Shown: positions 1-10,498 of the stretch, piece by piece
Numbering within the stretch: the first letter of the stretch is position 1
Layout: every line of letters starts with the position of its first letter
From: Haematobia irritans
Taxonomy: Eukaryota; Arthropoda; Insecta; Diptera; Muscidae
Length of the DNA stretch: 64,000 nt
NCBI RefSeq assembly: GCF_050003625.1
Contig: NC_134397.1
Coordinates: 154,400,691 to 154,464,690 of the forward strand
Direction of reading: 5' to 3'
The notes under the pieces: generated by a model
Told to the model about the DNA's origin: nothing
Seen by the model: only the letters and a program-made list of their open reading frames with translations
The model's database searches: none
Program-made: the position numbers and the translations under genes

Positions 1-594
1 CCATAGAAAATTTTGTCAAATTTTATTACTATAAAAAGTTGTGTCAAAATTTCATTTCTATAGAAAGTTTTGTCAAACGTTTATTTCTATAGAAAATTTT
101 GTCAAGTTTTTATTTCTATAGAAAATTTTGTCAAAATTTTTTTTTGTCAAACTATATTATATACGTATTTAATCGGCCTTTTTTTGTTTAATATATACCC
201 CGTATGGGCTAACTTACAATTTAGAAGACAGTGTTAAAAAGTTTTACGATAACTTGCCATCGGCAAGTGTTATAGCAACCCAAGTAATTCGATTGTGGAT
301 GACAGCCTTTAGTAGAAGTTCCTACGCAATCCATGGTGGAGGGTACGTAAGATTCGGCCTGGCCGAACTTACGGCCGTATATACTTGTTTAGTTTAATAT
401 ATACTACGTATGGACTACCTTGTAATTTAGAAGACGGTGTTGGGAAGTTTTAAGATACCTTGCCATCGGCAAGTGTTACCGCAATCCAAGTAATACGATT
501 GTGGATGACAGTCTTCAGTAGAAGAGTCTACGCAATCCATGGTGGAGGGTACATAAGCTTCGGCCTGGCCGAACTTACGGCCGTATATACTTGT
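1..594 (-). mobile_element. HINE-A, two heads nested, left-truncated by window
   Basis: Bases 1-165 are the 29-bp minisatellite. Bases 166-388 are a complete HINE-A head ending CGGCCGTATATACTTGT. Bases 389-594 are a second head that starts mid-way (AGTTTAATATATAC) and ends the same way. The second head is the rest of an older element into which the first inserted at its T-tract. The body of the older copy lies left of the window. Confidence 0.8.
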
Positions 595-596
595 TA

Positions 597-2394
597 AATC
601 TATATTTTCTATGAATATTTGTAAACCATAGGTCGGCTAAACACCACGCTTTTATTATTAATTCTATCTTTCGTTGCTCGGTAATTTTCCATGTCAACAG
701 AAGTCAATGAATTTTTAGCCCGTATATTAAAATCAAAATAGCTACAAATGTTTCAAATTATATACATTTTTTCTGGACAAGAGTCCATTTTTAAATTTTG
801 CTATGAACTAATAATAGGCCAAGAGAATAAACAAGAAAATTACCAGTAATTCATCCATCCTATAATCGGCAAGTTGGCTATGAAACAAAGAGCAACAGTT
901 TTCTTTTACGCACATTTGTGGCATACCAAGAACTCTGACACGAACCAAGAAGAAGGCATTTTTCAACAGTGTCTTAAATAGTAAGAAATCCATATAAGTT
1001 CATTGTGGCGCAAAATTTACCCAGAAATCGCTAATATGTTAATCCTATTTCCAATAATTTAATCCTGTCAAAATATCGTTTATTTTTGACTTTAAGCCCA
1101 ATTAAGGAATTTAAAGGTTTTCCCTATTCCTCCTCAATAAATTTAACAAATTATGTCTGGTCACGGTAATAGTGTCTATCATTTACGTCAATTCAATTCC
1201 ACTGTATCATCTTAGGTCCCTGACAGCTGATTTGTAGTGTTGATTAATACCACTTGGTGGAGGAGATTGTTGCACATGCGCATCAAAGATATTTAAGCTT
1301 TCAACATGGTTTTTGTCACGCTAACATGGACAAAGCGAACTTGCCTTTCAACGTCGATGCTTAAAGGAGTCAGTTGGCAACAACTTCTAATTTAGTACTT
1401 CAGTGGCATGTTGCTTAAAAGGCTAAGAAATGGAAGGCCTCCTAAGCGTGTATTCTAGGAGATTCTCAAAATAACTTTTAGCCTTAGATTTTTTATCTTT
1501 AATCCAAAGTCAGCGGCCCACCTCAATTTGAGTCCATAATAATGCCAATTCATGTTGAAAGGTAATATCAATACTGCTTAGCCACATCGTATTCTACCCC
1601 GTTAATTGTTTACTAGACTTCTTGATTTAGCCCGCTTTTCCCATTGGGTAAACCATGAAGCAAAGGATGCTTTATGTCTTGGGACTCTGATATAAATAAA
1701 AGCAAATAACCAGCAGCATTCAGTTTCACCACAACAAGGAATTGGATGGCAAAACATAAATAACCACTGAATAAACACCAATGCTGACATAAACATCGCT
1801 ACTTGGTTTTGGTGGGGGAATGAGTGGCTTTATAATGGGAACTTGACTAGGTTGAATTGGCTTGCCCCAGACTGGTTCTTGGGGCACAACTCCAGTGCAG
1901 TGTTTTGTGCTTCCACACGCAATTGTCTTAATTCGTTTGTTCAACACATATAATTTGTTCGTTGTGCTTTTCTGATGCGCAAGAGTCTTTGGTTTTGTCC
2001 TCCAATCTGATCTACAAGAAGTTAGGCTATAAATAAGCTGTTTATGTTGCATGGTATTCATGGATGTCAGCCAAACCACAAGAATATTTGTAACGTTAAA
2101 GAAGGCCTTGTTGATTGGAATTTACAATGAAAGATCTGTAATTTAGACCAATAACAAGAGTTAAGTGTGAAATTGGCTTAACGAAATGAAAATGAAATTT
2201 AGTTGGAGGCCTGGGATGCGATATTTTATTTTTAGTTTATGTAAAGATTTTCATAAATCAGCCACAGGAGATTCTTGGGCAAAGGTCAAATTGATAGGTG
2301 AATTGATTTTAATATTTGTTAACAAACAAATCCAAAATCGAGACCTCTTAATCGGTTATAAAAACCGAAACCGGATAGTGAAAAAATTGTGATT
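597..2394. other. Unique-looking AT-rich DNA
   Basis: I find no repeat family or recognisable gene here apart from the coding-like patch at 1726-2079. The small ORFs in it are short and lack signal or domain features. Confidence 0.5.
1726..2079 (-). other. Coding-like patch, unidentified
   Basis: A 117-codon minus-strand frame contains a proline-rich stretch (VVPQEPVWGKPIQPSQ) after a two-cysteine segment (IACGSTKHC). A second frame over the same bases also reads like protein (LRQLRVEAQNTALELCPKN). This suggests a decayed coding exon or retroelement ORF with indels. No family recognised. Confidence 0.2.
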
Positions 2395-2621
2395 TCATAC
2401 ATACAAAAAAATTGTTCTGATTCAATCACGAAATTAATTGATCCAATTAAATTTTTAATTGAAATGTCTTCAATCACAGAAATGATAGTATCAAATAAAA
2501 AAATTAATTGATATTATGTATTAATTTTTGTGAGTGATTTTTGTTTCAATTAAAAAATTTGTTGAATCAGTTAAATTTTTAATTGAACATGTTTTAAAAC
2601 TCAATCAAAATTTTAATTGGA
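2395..2621. repeat. AT-rich repeat family G
   Basis: Runs of AATTAATTGAT and AATTTTTAATTGAA in both orientations make the stretch able to fold back on itself. The block TCTGATTCAATCACG recurs inverted at 24335-24455. Related sequence lies at 44590-44970 and 56870-57170. Probably a decayed foldback element. Confidence 0.5.
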
Positions 2622-4140
2622 ACAAGTATATACGGCCGTAAGTTCGGCCAGGCCGAAGCTTATGTACCCTCCACCATGGATTGCGTAGACTCTTCTACTG
2701 AAGACTGTCATCCACAATCGTATTACTTGGGTTGCGGTAACACTTGCCGATGGCAAGGTATCTTAAAACTTCCCAACACCGTCTTCTAAATTACAAGGTA
2801 GTCCATACGTAGTATATATTAAACTAAAAAAGACCGATTAAATACGTATATAATTAAGTTTAAAGTTACTATAGAAATAAAATTTTGACAAAATAAAATT
2901 TTGACAACATTTTCTAGAAGTAAATAAAATTTTGACAAAATTTTCTATAGAAATAAAATGTTGACAAAATTTTCTATAGAAATAACATTTTGACAATGTT
3001 TTTCATAAAAATAAAATTTTGGTATATTATTTTTGGCTCGAGTGGCAACCATGAATATGAACCGATATGGACCAATTTTTGTGTGATTGGGGATCGGCTA
3101 TATATAACTATAGACCGATATGGACCAATTTTGGCATGGATATTAGTGACCTTATACTAACACCACGTTGCAAATTTCAACCGGATCGGATGAATTTTGC
3201 TCCTCCAAGAGGCTCCGGAGATCAAATCTGGGGAACGGTTTATATGGGGGCTATATATAATTATGGACTGATATGGATCAATTCTTGCATGGTTGTTACA
3301 GACCATATACTAACACCATGTACCAAATTTCAGCCGGATCGGATGAAATTTGCTGCTCTTAGAGCGATCGCAAGCCAAATTTGGGGGTCCGTTTATATGG
3401 GGGCTATACGTAAAAGTGGACCGATATGGACCAATTTTTGCATGGTTGTTAGAGACCATATACTAACACCATGTACCAAATTTCAGCCGGATCAGATGAA
3501 ATTTGGTTCTCTTAGAGGCTCCGCAAGCCAAATCGGGGGATCGCTTTATATGGGGGCTATATGTAATTATGGACCGATATGGACCAATTCTTGCGTGGTT
3601 GTTAGAGACCATATACTAACACTATGTACCAAATTTCAGCCGGATCGGAAGAAATTTGCTGCTCTTAGAGCGATCGCAAGCCAAATTTGGGGGTCCGTTT
3701 ATATGGGGGCTATACGTAAAAGTGGACCGATATGGACCAATTTTTGCATGGTTGTTAGAGACCATATACTAACACTATGTACCAAATTTCAGCTGCATCG
3801 GATGAAATTTGCTTCTCTTAGAGGGTCTGCAAGCCAAATTTGCGGGTCCGTTTATATGGGTAAAAGTGGACCGATATGGCCCATTTGCAATAGCATCCGA
3901 CCTACATCAATAACAACTACTTGTGCCAAGTTTCAAGTCGATAACTTGTTTCGTTCGGAAGTTAGCGTGATTTCAACAGACGGACGGACGGACGGACGGA
4001 CGGACATGCTCAGATCGACTCAGAATTTCACCACGACCCAGAATATATATACTTTATGGGGTCTTTGAGCAATATTTCGATGTGTTACAAACGGAATGAC
4101 AAAGTTAATATACCCCCATCCTATGGTGGAGGGTATAAAA
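2622..4140 (+). mobile_element. HINE-A, complete, head to tail on +
   Basis: The head starts ACAAGTATATACGGCCG and carries the palindrome GTTCGGCCAGGCCGAA. The minisatellite spans about 2872-3030. The joint TTTTTGGCTCGAGTGGCAACC is followed by about five 153-bp units, for example starts at 3451, 3604 and 3757. The tail has CGGACGGACGGACGG at about 3980, the DINE-1-like block and the terminal CCATCCTATGGTGGAGGG hairpin. The subterminal CCTCCACCAT in the head and ATGGTGGAGG in the tail are inverted repeats, as expected of Helentron-type non-autonomous elements. The 333-codon ORF across the array is a by-product of the 51-codon period. Confidence 0.85.
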
Positions 4141-4194
4141 TTGTAGTGAAATTTTTTTCTGTGTTCAATCACTTTCAATGCCCAATAACTTTTT

Positions 4195-4566
4195 TTATAG
4201 ACCCCATATAGACACGTAAAAGAATTTGAACCAGATCGCATGAAATTTGCACCTCCAGGAAGCTCTGGAAACGAAACCTCTGGATAGGTTTATATGGGAG
4301 CTATATATAATGATAGGCCGATATGTACCAATTTTGGCATGCAGTACGTACCAAATATAAACCAGATCGGATGAAATTTCCTCATCCAAGAGGCTCCGCA
4401 AACCAAGTCTGAGGATCGGTTTATATGGGGGCTATATATGTTATCATGGGCCAATATGGACCAATTTTTGTATGGTGGTTAGTGGTCATACCATAGACTT
4501 AGATCATGTACCAAATTTCAAACGGATGGTATGAAATTTATTCTTCCATGGGGGTCGGTTTACATA
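4195..4566 (+). repeat. Older degenerate HINE-A units
   Basis: Two to three diverged 153-bp units (TTTATATGGGAGCTATATAT, CCAGATCGGATGAAATTT) with more substitutions than those in 2622-4140. The foldback element at 4567 interrupts them. Confidence 0.65.
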
Positions 4567-5527
4567 CACTGAACAAAAATATTTACGTAGTATTAAAGAT
4601 TACGCTACCTAAATTATTAGGATGCGATATTTACAAAATATTAAGGACAAATTTCTTTAAAATAATAAACTTTTAATTAAAATAAAGTTTAGCTCCAAAA
4701 ATGTTTTTCATTAAATTTTGGACACAAATTTCGTAAATTTGCGTCCCTCCGTTAAAGTCCCATGTCTCTGAACTAAGTCTTATTTTCCTTAAAGTAAAGA
4801 AACACATTTTTGATTTAAAGAAATTGTCCTTAAATTACACTCAAAAAAAGTTTACTTGAAAAGTTTACTTGAATGCGGCTTCTTTAAAATACATTTTTTA
4901 GCAACCTATCTGGCCTTAAATATAGGATCAATAAAATTAAACTTAGGATTCAGATCTCATTTATCGAATTTTCATTCTCTTTTCGCGGTTTATTAATAAA
5001 GGTACTCACGTACAAACAAATATCAGTTTAAAAATCAAAATTATAACGGATCCTTCAAAGTAAAAAATGTTTTCTTAATTCCAAAAAAACTTTAACCCAA
5101 AGACGCTGAATCCTCAAAATAAGTCTTAACCTATATTTGAAGCATTTTTATGTTAAATATAAAGTTTCACTATTTCAGTCAATTTAAGGACAATTTCTTT
5201 GTGTTTCTTTACTTTAAGGAAAATTACCCTTAGTTCAAAGACATGTGACTTTAACGGAGGGACGCAAATTTACAAAATGTGTGTCCAAAATTAAAAAAAA
5301 AAAAACAAAAAATTTGAAGCAAAGATTATAAACTTTAGTTTAATAAAAAGTTCATTATTTTAAAGAAATGTGTCCTTAATATTTTATCACAATGGTCTGA
5401 ATGGTCTAAGCCTGAATCTTAATCGGGCTGTCACTTTAACCTAACCTTAACCTAATATTTTGTAAATTTCGCATCCTAAAATTTAGGTGGCGTAATCTTT
5501 AATACTACGTAAATATTTTTTTCAGTG
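4567..5527. mobile_element. Foldback element, 961 bp, TA target
   Basis: The ends are CACTGAA...TTCAGTG, flanked on both sides by TA (4565-4566 and 5528-5529). The arms, about 4567-4850 and 5167-5527, are long imperfect inverted repeats sharing GGACACAAATTT, GCGTCCCTCC and AAAGTAAAGAAACAC blocks. No transposase ORF remains. The TA target and arms suggest a Tc1/mariner-mobilised MITE or foldback. Relics of the family lie at about 8070-8245, 10441-10495 and 38905-39087. Confidence 0.7.
5386..5452 (+). mobile_element. 5'-truncated SINE with 9-bp TSD
   Basis: The 67 bp match the 3' end of the SINE at 54922-55273 (ATCACAATGG, AGCCTGA, TCGGGCT) and end in CCTAACCTTAACC. TAATATTTT flanks it exactly at 5377-5385 and 5453-5461. 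It inserted into the right arm of the foldback element. Confidence 0.75.
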
Positions 5528-5529
5528 TA

Positions 5530-6775
5530 CCAAACTTAAAACCCAGCTACGTCCATGAAATCCTCTGTATAGTATTCCACACCCTTATGTTCTTAGTTAC
5601 TAGAAAATACATTAATACATTGTCCCCCCTTTATCTCATTACTGGATGACCTACGCCACTGGTATTTCGGAGAGGGCATTCTGCTAGCCTGGAACTAATA
5701 TGCTATACCCACCCAGCAAAAAAATTTGGAAGTTCTTCCAAAGGCACAACTTTAAAAGCACTTCCAGAAGATGCACTCCCAATGATGTTCTTTATTTTAA
5801 CTACCAAGGAAGTTCTTTTAATTCAATTTTTTATAACTTGGTTTTTTCATACTTTTAATGGGTAATTTTAACTTTTTTGTTTCAAATAAGTTAAAAACAG
5901 AGTACGAATTCATAAAATGGTACAAATCATTTAAATTTTGTCGAAAAAAATGCTAAATTAAATCTGAAAAAATTGTGAGGTCAAACGTTTCCAACAAGCG
6001 TTAGAATCCATTAAAAATTATAAAACATTATAAAAATTATTTATTTGAGAAAATATCACAGAATTTTTTAATTTACATCCAAAACATTGAATTCGGATCA
6101 CACCTAAGGAAGTGATGCAAATTCAGTGCAACGGCTATTGAAATAGAGGACTTCCGTCCTATAACAAGCCCATGTTAAATTCATCGCTTCTGCGTCAATT
6201 TTGCACCACTTCCGGATCCAAAAAGAACATTTTCATTACTTATTTGGCGACGCTTTTTTTACGGGGCGGCTTTGCTTTCCTAGAAATTCCTGAAAATCGA
6301 CCCATAAAATTTGTGTAAATATAACTAGCCTCCCAGACTAAAAACCCTGCTACGACCGTGAATTCCTCCGAATAGCATTCCACACCCTAAAGGGAAATAG
6401 ACTCAATTGAAAATTTTCAAAAATCATGACCCTCCTTTATCTCATTACTGGATAACCAATGCCTCTAACATTTTGGAGAGGGGGTTCTCCTAGCTTAGGC
6501 TAATATGCTAAGCACAAAAATCGACCTACAAAATTGATATAAATATAACTGACCCCCTCCATAAAATTAAAACCAGCTACACACAATATGGATCTAAATA
6601 TAACTGACCCCCTCCTAAGAATTAAAATCCAGCTACGACCATGATATCTTAGACTAAAAGCTTAATTAAACTATGCCGCAGAGAGGTTCTATACTTATTA
6701 GATTTTTTTGACCTACGCCTCTGCCTTCTTTTGTAGTTCTCCTATCTTCAAGCTAATATTGTATACCCACTTTTG
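5530..6775. repeat. Tandem units of about 200 bp, split by an insertion
   Basis: Three units, about 5530-5705, 6310-6510 and 6590-6775, share ACCCAGCTACG/CCTGCTACGACC, ATAGTATTCCACACCC, TTTATCTCATTACTGGAT and GCTAATATGCTA blocks. A family D repeat separates the first from the others. Confidence 0.55.
5706..6265. repeat. Interspersed repeat family D
   Basis: Begins CCCAGCAAAAAAATTTGGAA and ends near GGCGACGCTTTTTT. The inner blocks AATTCAGTGCAAC, GACAAGCCCATG and TTTTGCACCACTTCC recur at 24925-25235 and, in part, 22494-23040. Coding capacity not seen. Class unknown. Confidence 0.5.
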
Positions 6776-6943
6776 CTTTTAAATGAGAACACTTGTGTTT
6801 AGAGTCCCCAATTCTATCTGGTTTTCTATAGCTTTCTATTACAAAAGAAAATTATATTATTCTTGGAAAAACCTTACCAAATATCCTATTACAGATAAAT
6901 TTAAATTAATTAACCATTTCCACCAATATTTCGACACACTTTC

Positions 6944-7112
6944 CATGCCAAAAACACAATTTCTATTTGTGGCATTGTTGGCTCAAATTGCTTTGACACA
7001 TTCACAGAAACTCTTTCACCCTTCGAACGAACTTGAACTCAAGGAGGCTAGAGAGTTCACTCAAAGAAAACTCATTAACTCAAAAGAACAACTATTAGAA
7101 AACAGTTTATAA
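6944..7112 (+). CDS. Candidate small secreted peptide, 55 aa
   Basis: The ORF begins MPKTQFLFVALLAQIALTHS, a good signal peptide (basic n-region, hydrophobic core, cleavage near residue 20). A charged tail rich in E, K, R and Q follows and ends at TAA (7110-7112). An upstream in-frame start exists at 6783, but the signal peptide favours the Met at 6944. The region is not repetitive. It may be a first exon or a stand-alone peptide; no family recognised. Confidence 0.35.
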
Positions 7113-7182
7113 AATATGTACATTTTCTCAATGCGACATGTCCTTTGCCAGCATGGGTTAAATTAATTTTTTACAATTATAG

Positions 7183-7587
7183 TTCATTAAATTAAATGAC
7201 TTTTCCAAAGAACCAACACAAGATGATGGGGACACAAAGTCCAAAGTAAATGTTTTACTAAGTGGAACGAGAAATCTACAATGTAGCTGTATGCCTGCTG
7301 CCAGTTCTTCAGTTTGATATTGTCATAGCATCTGTTCAGTGGAATGGAATCTGAAACTATTCCCAATGAAAACTATTGTCATTGCAAGAAATTACATAGC
7401 GACGAGGCAGCTAGAGCAGTTGAACTCAAGCGAAGACCATATTTGTCTTGTCTTGGTAGTTAAGGGTGCATCGAGGCGAGCTCTCTTGCTTGCTTCCTCG
7501 AAGAGACTCTGTACTAAAGTTATATTTTATTCTGGTGACAATGAGTTGAAGAAATATGAGCTTAAGAGTAAAGGCCCTGGGAGTTAA
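7183..7587 (+). pseudogene. Coding-like stretch after a splice acceptor, one stop
   Basis: A pyrimidine-rich tract and ATTATAG (acceptor AG at 7181-7182) precede a frame reading FIKLNDFSKEPTQDDGDTKS and on to a C-x-C motif (LQCSCMPA). A TGA at 7315-7317 breaks it. The same frame then stays open to TAA at 7585-7587. It could be an exon of the secreted-peptide gene at 6944, but the phases do not join simply. It may be a decayed paralogue. Confidence 0.3.
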
Positions 7588-7589
7588 AC

Positions 7590-8253
7590 AGTCCTTTTCA
7601 CCCATTGTTTTTCCCATTATAATAGCTACTTATCAGACATTGAGGACAACTAAGTAAAAGATGGAAGTCACTGTTTTTTTGCCTCAAATCAAAGTCGAAA
7701 CGTGCAAATATCTTTGGTCTACATTGGAATCTTAGAAAATATGTCTTTAGTGTATTCCAGTACGATGGGGTTGAATGTAATCATATAAGAGTGAAATATA
7801 CAAGCATTGTCAACTACATTGTTACAATTTAATTATATCACAATTCTATTTATACTGAGTGGTTAGCAAATAGAATCTAAAGAAAAAGTTCAAAACAGAA
7901 CACCAAAAGAGAGAGAGAGAGTTAGAGCCATACCCTGCACGCAATAAAAAAATATTAAATAATAATTTTAGTTGAAATAAATGGTCTGTCTTCAAGATGT
8001 GTTTTTGCGAGAGAATACAAAAATGTAAACAGAATCGAAAATTTGAGTACCGAATTTTACAATAAAAAAATTACTTGGCTCCAAAGGGCTGAGCTTTCCG
8101 TAAGAATTTAGGTATCCAAGCCAAAGTTGCGGTTTAAAACAAATCTGGGTTCTATTTATCCAATTTTCATTTTCATTTGGCGATGGACTAAAATGTTATT
8201 CATCTACAAATAAAAATGTCAGTTGCAAGAATAAAATGTTTTCTTAATTAAAA
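7590..8253. other. AT-rich spacer with foldback relic
   Basis: Contains a short GA repeat at about 7908-7921. At about 8070-8245 lies a diverged piece of the foldback family seen at 4567-5527 (TTTTCATTTTCATTTGGCG, AAATGTTTTCTTAATTA). Otherwise nothing identified. Confidence 0.5.
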
Positions 8254-8885
8254 ACAAGTATATACGGCCGAAAGTTCGGCCAGGCCGAATCAAGGCAAGG
8301 TATCTTAAAACTTCCTAACACCGTCTTTTAAATTTGCAATGTAGTCCATAGTGGTATATATTAAACTAAACAAGTATATACAGCACTAAGTTCGGCCGGG
8401 CCGAATCTTAAATACCCACCACATGAACCAATTATTAGGTTTCCTTTGAAATTTCAGGGGGCCTTGAGGACACTTCCCGAAGATAAATTTAAAGATTTCA
8501 CCTATGAGGACTATATCAGATTCTGGATTTATAAGAACCATTTTTGTTTGAGTTTTAGAGGAATCATTAACATCTCTTGTAAGTGTGCAAGAAAATTATA
8601 AAATAACGTCTTGATTTGAAATCTTAAATCTGTAGAAGTAAAATCTGGAAATTTTACATTGAGTTTCAATTTTCATGATCAGTGCGCCTTCTACACCCTC
8701 AAGAAGTGAAGTCGGTCTATATGGAGGCATTACCAAATGGACCGATAAAAACTTAATCCGATACACGTTTTTGTGAGCCTAAAGTACCAGAATATTTACA
8801 ATTTCAAATCAGATAAAAACTACGGGTTCTAGAAACCCAAGGAGTTAAATCGGGAGATCGTTCTTATGGGGGCTATACTAAAATA

Positions 8886-9113
8886 CACTAATAGAAAAAG
8901 TTTCGTTATATTAATGAAATGCGTCGTTAAAAGTCAGCCAATGCAATAAATTCGTTAATACAACGAAATTTTTCGTTAATATAACGAATTTTCTGCAAAT
9001 TAACGTAACGTTTCGTACTATTAACGAATATTTTCATTGCATTAATGAAAATGTTTCGTTATATCAATGAAATTTTTTCGTTGGCTGACTTTTAATGAAA
9101 TTTTCTTTGTGTG
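8886..9113. mobile_element. MITE, 228 bp, TA target duplication
   Basis: Ends CACTAATAGAAAA...TTTTCTTTGTGTG, flanked by TA at 8884-8885 and 9114-9115. The interior is self-complementary, with TTTCGTTATA/TATAACGAA and AATGAAAATG repeats. A second copy of identical length lies at 62444-62671. Removing it restores a HINE-B unit. Probably Tc1/mariner-mobilised. Confidence 0.75.
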
Positions 9114-9639
9114 TATGGACCGATACTCACCGTTTTCGGCACACCTCTTTATGACCCGGAAATATCTCTAGATTTCCAATTTCAGGCAAATAGGATAAAA
9201 ACTTCGGATTCTAGAAGCCCAAGAAGTAAAATCGTTAAATCGGTCTATATGGGGGCTATACCAAAACATGGACCGATACTCACCATTTTTGGCACATCTA
9301 TTTATGGTTATAAAATACCTCAACATTTCAAATTTCAGGCAAATTGGATAAAAACTACGATTTCTATAAGCCCACGACCCCAAATCGGGAGGTCGGTTTA
9401 TATGGGGACTATTTCAAAACCTGGACCGATATAGCCCATCTTCGAACTTGACCTGCCTGCAGACAAAAGATGAGTTTGTGCAAAATTTCAGCACGATTGC
9501 TTCATTATTGAAGACTGCAGCGTGATTACAACAGACAGACGGACATCGTTATATCGTCTTAGAATTTCTCCCTGATCAAGAATATATATACTTTATATAG
9601 TCGGAAATCGATATTTCGATGTGTTACAAACGGAATGAC

Positions 9640-9677
9640 AAACTTATTATACCATTCTATGGTGGTATAATAAGTTT
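9640..9677. other. Perfect 15-bp terminal hairpin of HINE-B
   Basis: AAACTTATTATACCA (9640-9654) and TGGTATAATAAGTTT (9663-9677) are exact complements around an 8-nt loop. This is the 3' terminal stem-loop expected of Helitron/Helentron elements. Confidence 0.75.
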
Positions 9678-10440
9678 GGTGGTTTCACAAAATTTTTTTA
9701 AGAAATAAAATTTTGACAAAATTTTCTATAGAAGTAAAATTTGGACGAAATTTTCTATAGAAATAAAATGTTGACAAAATTTCCTATAGAAATAAAATTT
9801 TGACAAAATTTTTTATAGAAATAAAATTTTGACAAAATTTTCTATTGAAATAAAATTTTGACAAAATTTTCTATAGAACAAAAATGTTGACAACATTCTC
9901 CAAGAAATAAAATTTTGACAAAATTTTCTATAGAACAAAAATTTTGACAAAATTTTTTATAGAAATAAAATTTTGGTAGATTATTTTTGGCTCGAGTGGC
10001 AACCATGATTACAAACCGATATGGACCAATTTTTGTGTGATTGGGGATCGGCTATATGAAATTTGGTTCGCTTAGAGGCTCCGCAAGCCAATTCGGGGGA
10101 TCAGTTTATATGGGGGCTATATGTAATTAAGGACCGATATGGACCAATTTCTGCATGGTTGTTAGAGACCATATACTAACACCATGTACCAAATTTCAGC
10201 CGGATCGGATGAAATTTGCTTCTCTTAGAGCAATCGCAAGCCAAATTTGGGGGTCCGTTTATATGGGGGCTATACGTAAAAGTGGACCGATATGGCCCAT
10301 TTGCAATACCATCCGACCTACATCAATAACAACTACTTGTGACAAGTTTCAAGTCAATAGCTTGTTTCGTTCGGAAGTTAGCGTGATTTCAACGGACGAC
10401 AAAGTTAATATACCCCCATCCTATGGTGGAGGGTATAAAA

Positions 10441-10498
10441 ATTTATACCAAAGATGAAAAATCTTCAAAATATAACTGAGACTATATTCGAAGCTTTT
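10441..10498. other. 58-bp spacer between two HINE-A tails
   Basis: Two HINE-A elements meet tail to tail here. The spacer resembles the inner part of the foldback family (CTCAAAAT..., ATATTTGAAGC near 5110-5145), so both probably inserted into such a relic. Confidence 0.45.

Larger units (their letters stand above)
8370..9677 (+). mobile_element. HINE-B, complete
   Basis: The start ACAAGTATATACAGCACTAA and palindrome TTCGGCCGGGCCGAA parallel HINE-A. Unit boundaries GGACCGATA fall at 9117, 9270 and 9423, exactly 153 bp apart. The tail has CAGACAGACGGACATCG, an AATATATATACTTTATATAG block and the terminal hairpin. A 228-bp MITE interrupts it at 8886-9113. Confidence 0.75.
8254..10440 (+). mobile_element. 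HINE-A interrupted by HINE-B
   Basis: The head occupies 8254-8369 and has an internal deletion. HINE-B fills 8370-9677. The host element then resumes as minisatellite (about 9690-9985), joint, two 153-bp units and tail ending at 10440. HINE-B starts ACAAG directly after TTAAACTAA, the same head position used in the other nested cases. Confidence 0.75.

Noticed and set aside
3067..4068. Long ORF (333 codons) with a 51-residue repeat; likewise 430 codons at 48186-49478 (-)
   Set aside because: The frame is open because the unit is 153 bp. Other frames and the opposite strand of the same array are also open, and the units vary freely. No start, signal or domain supports a protein.
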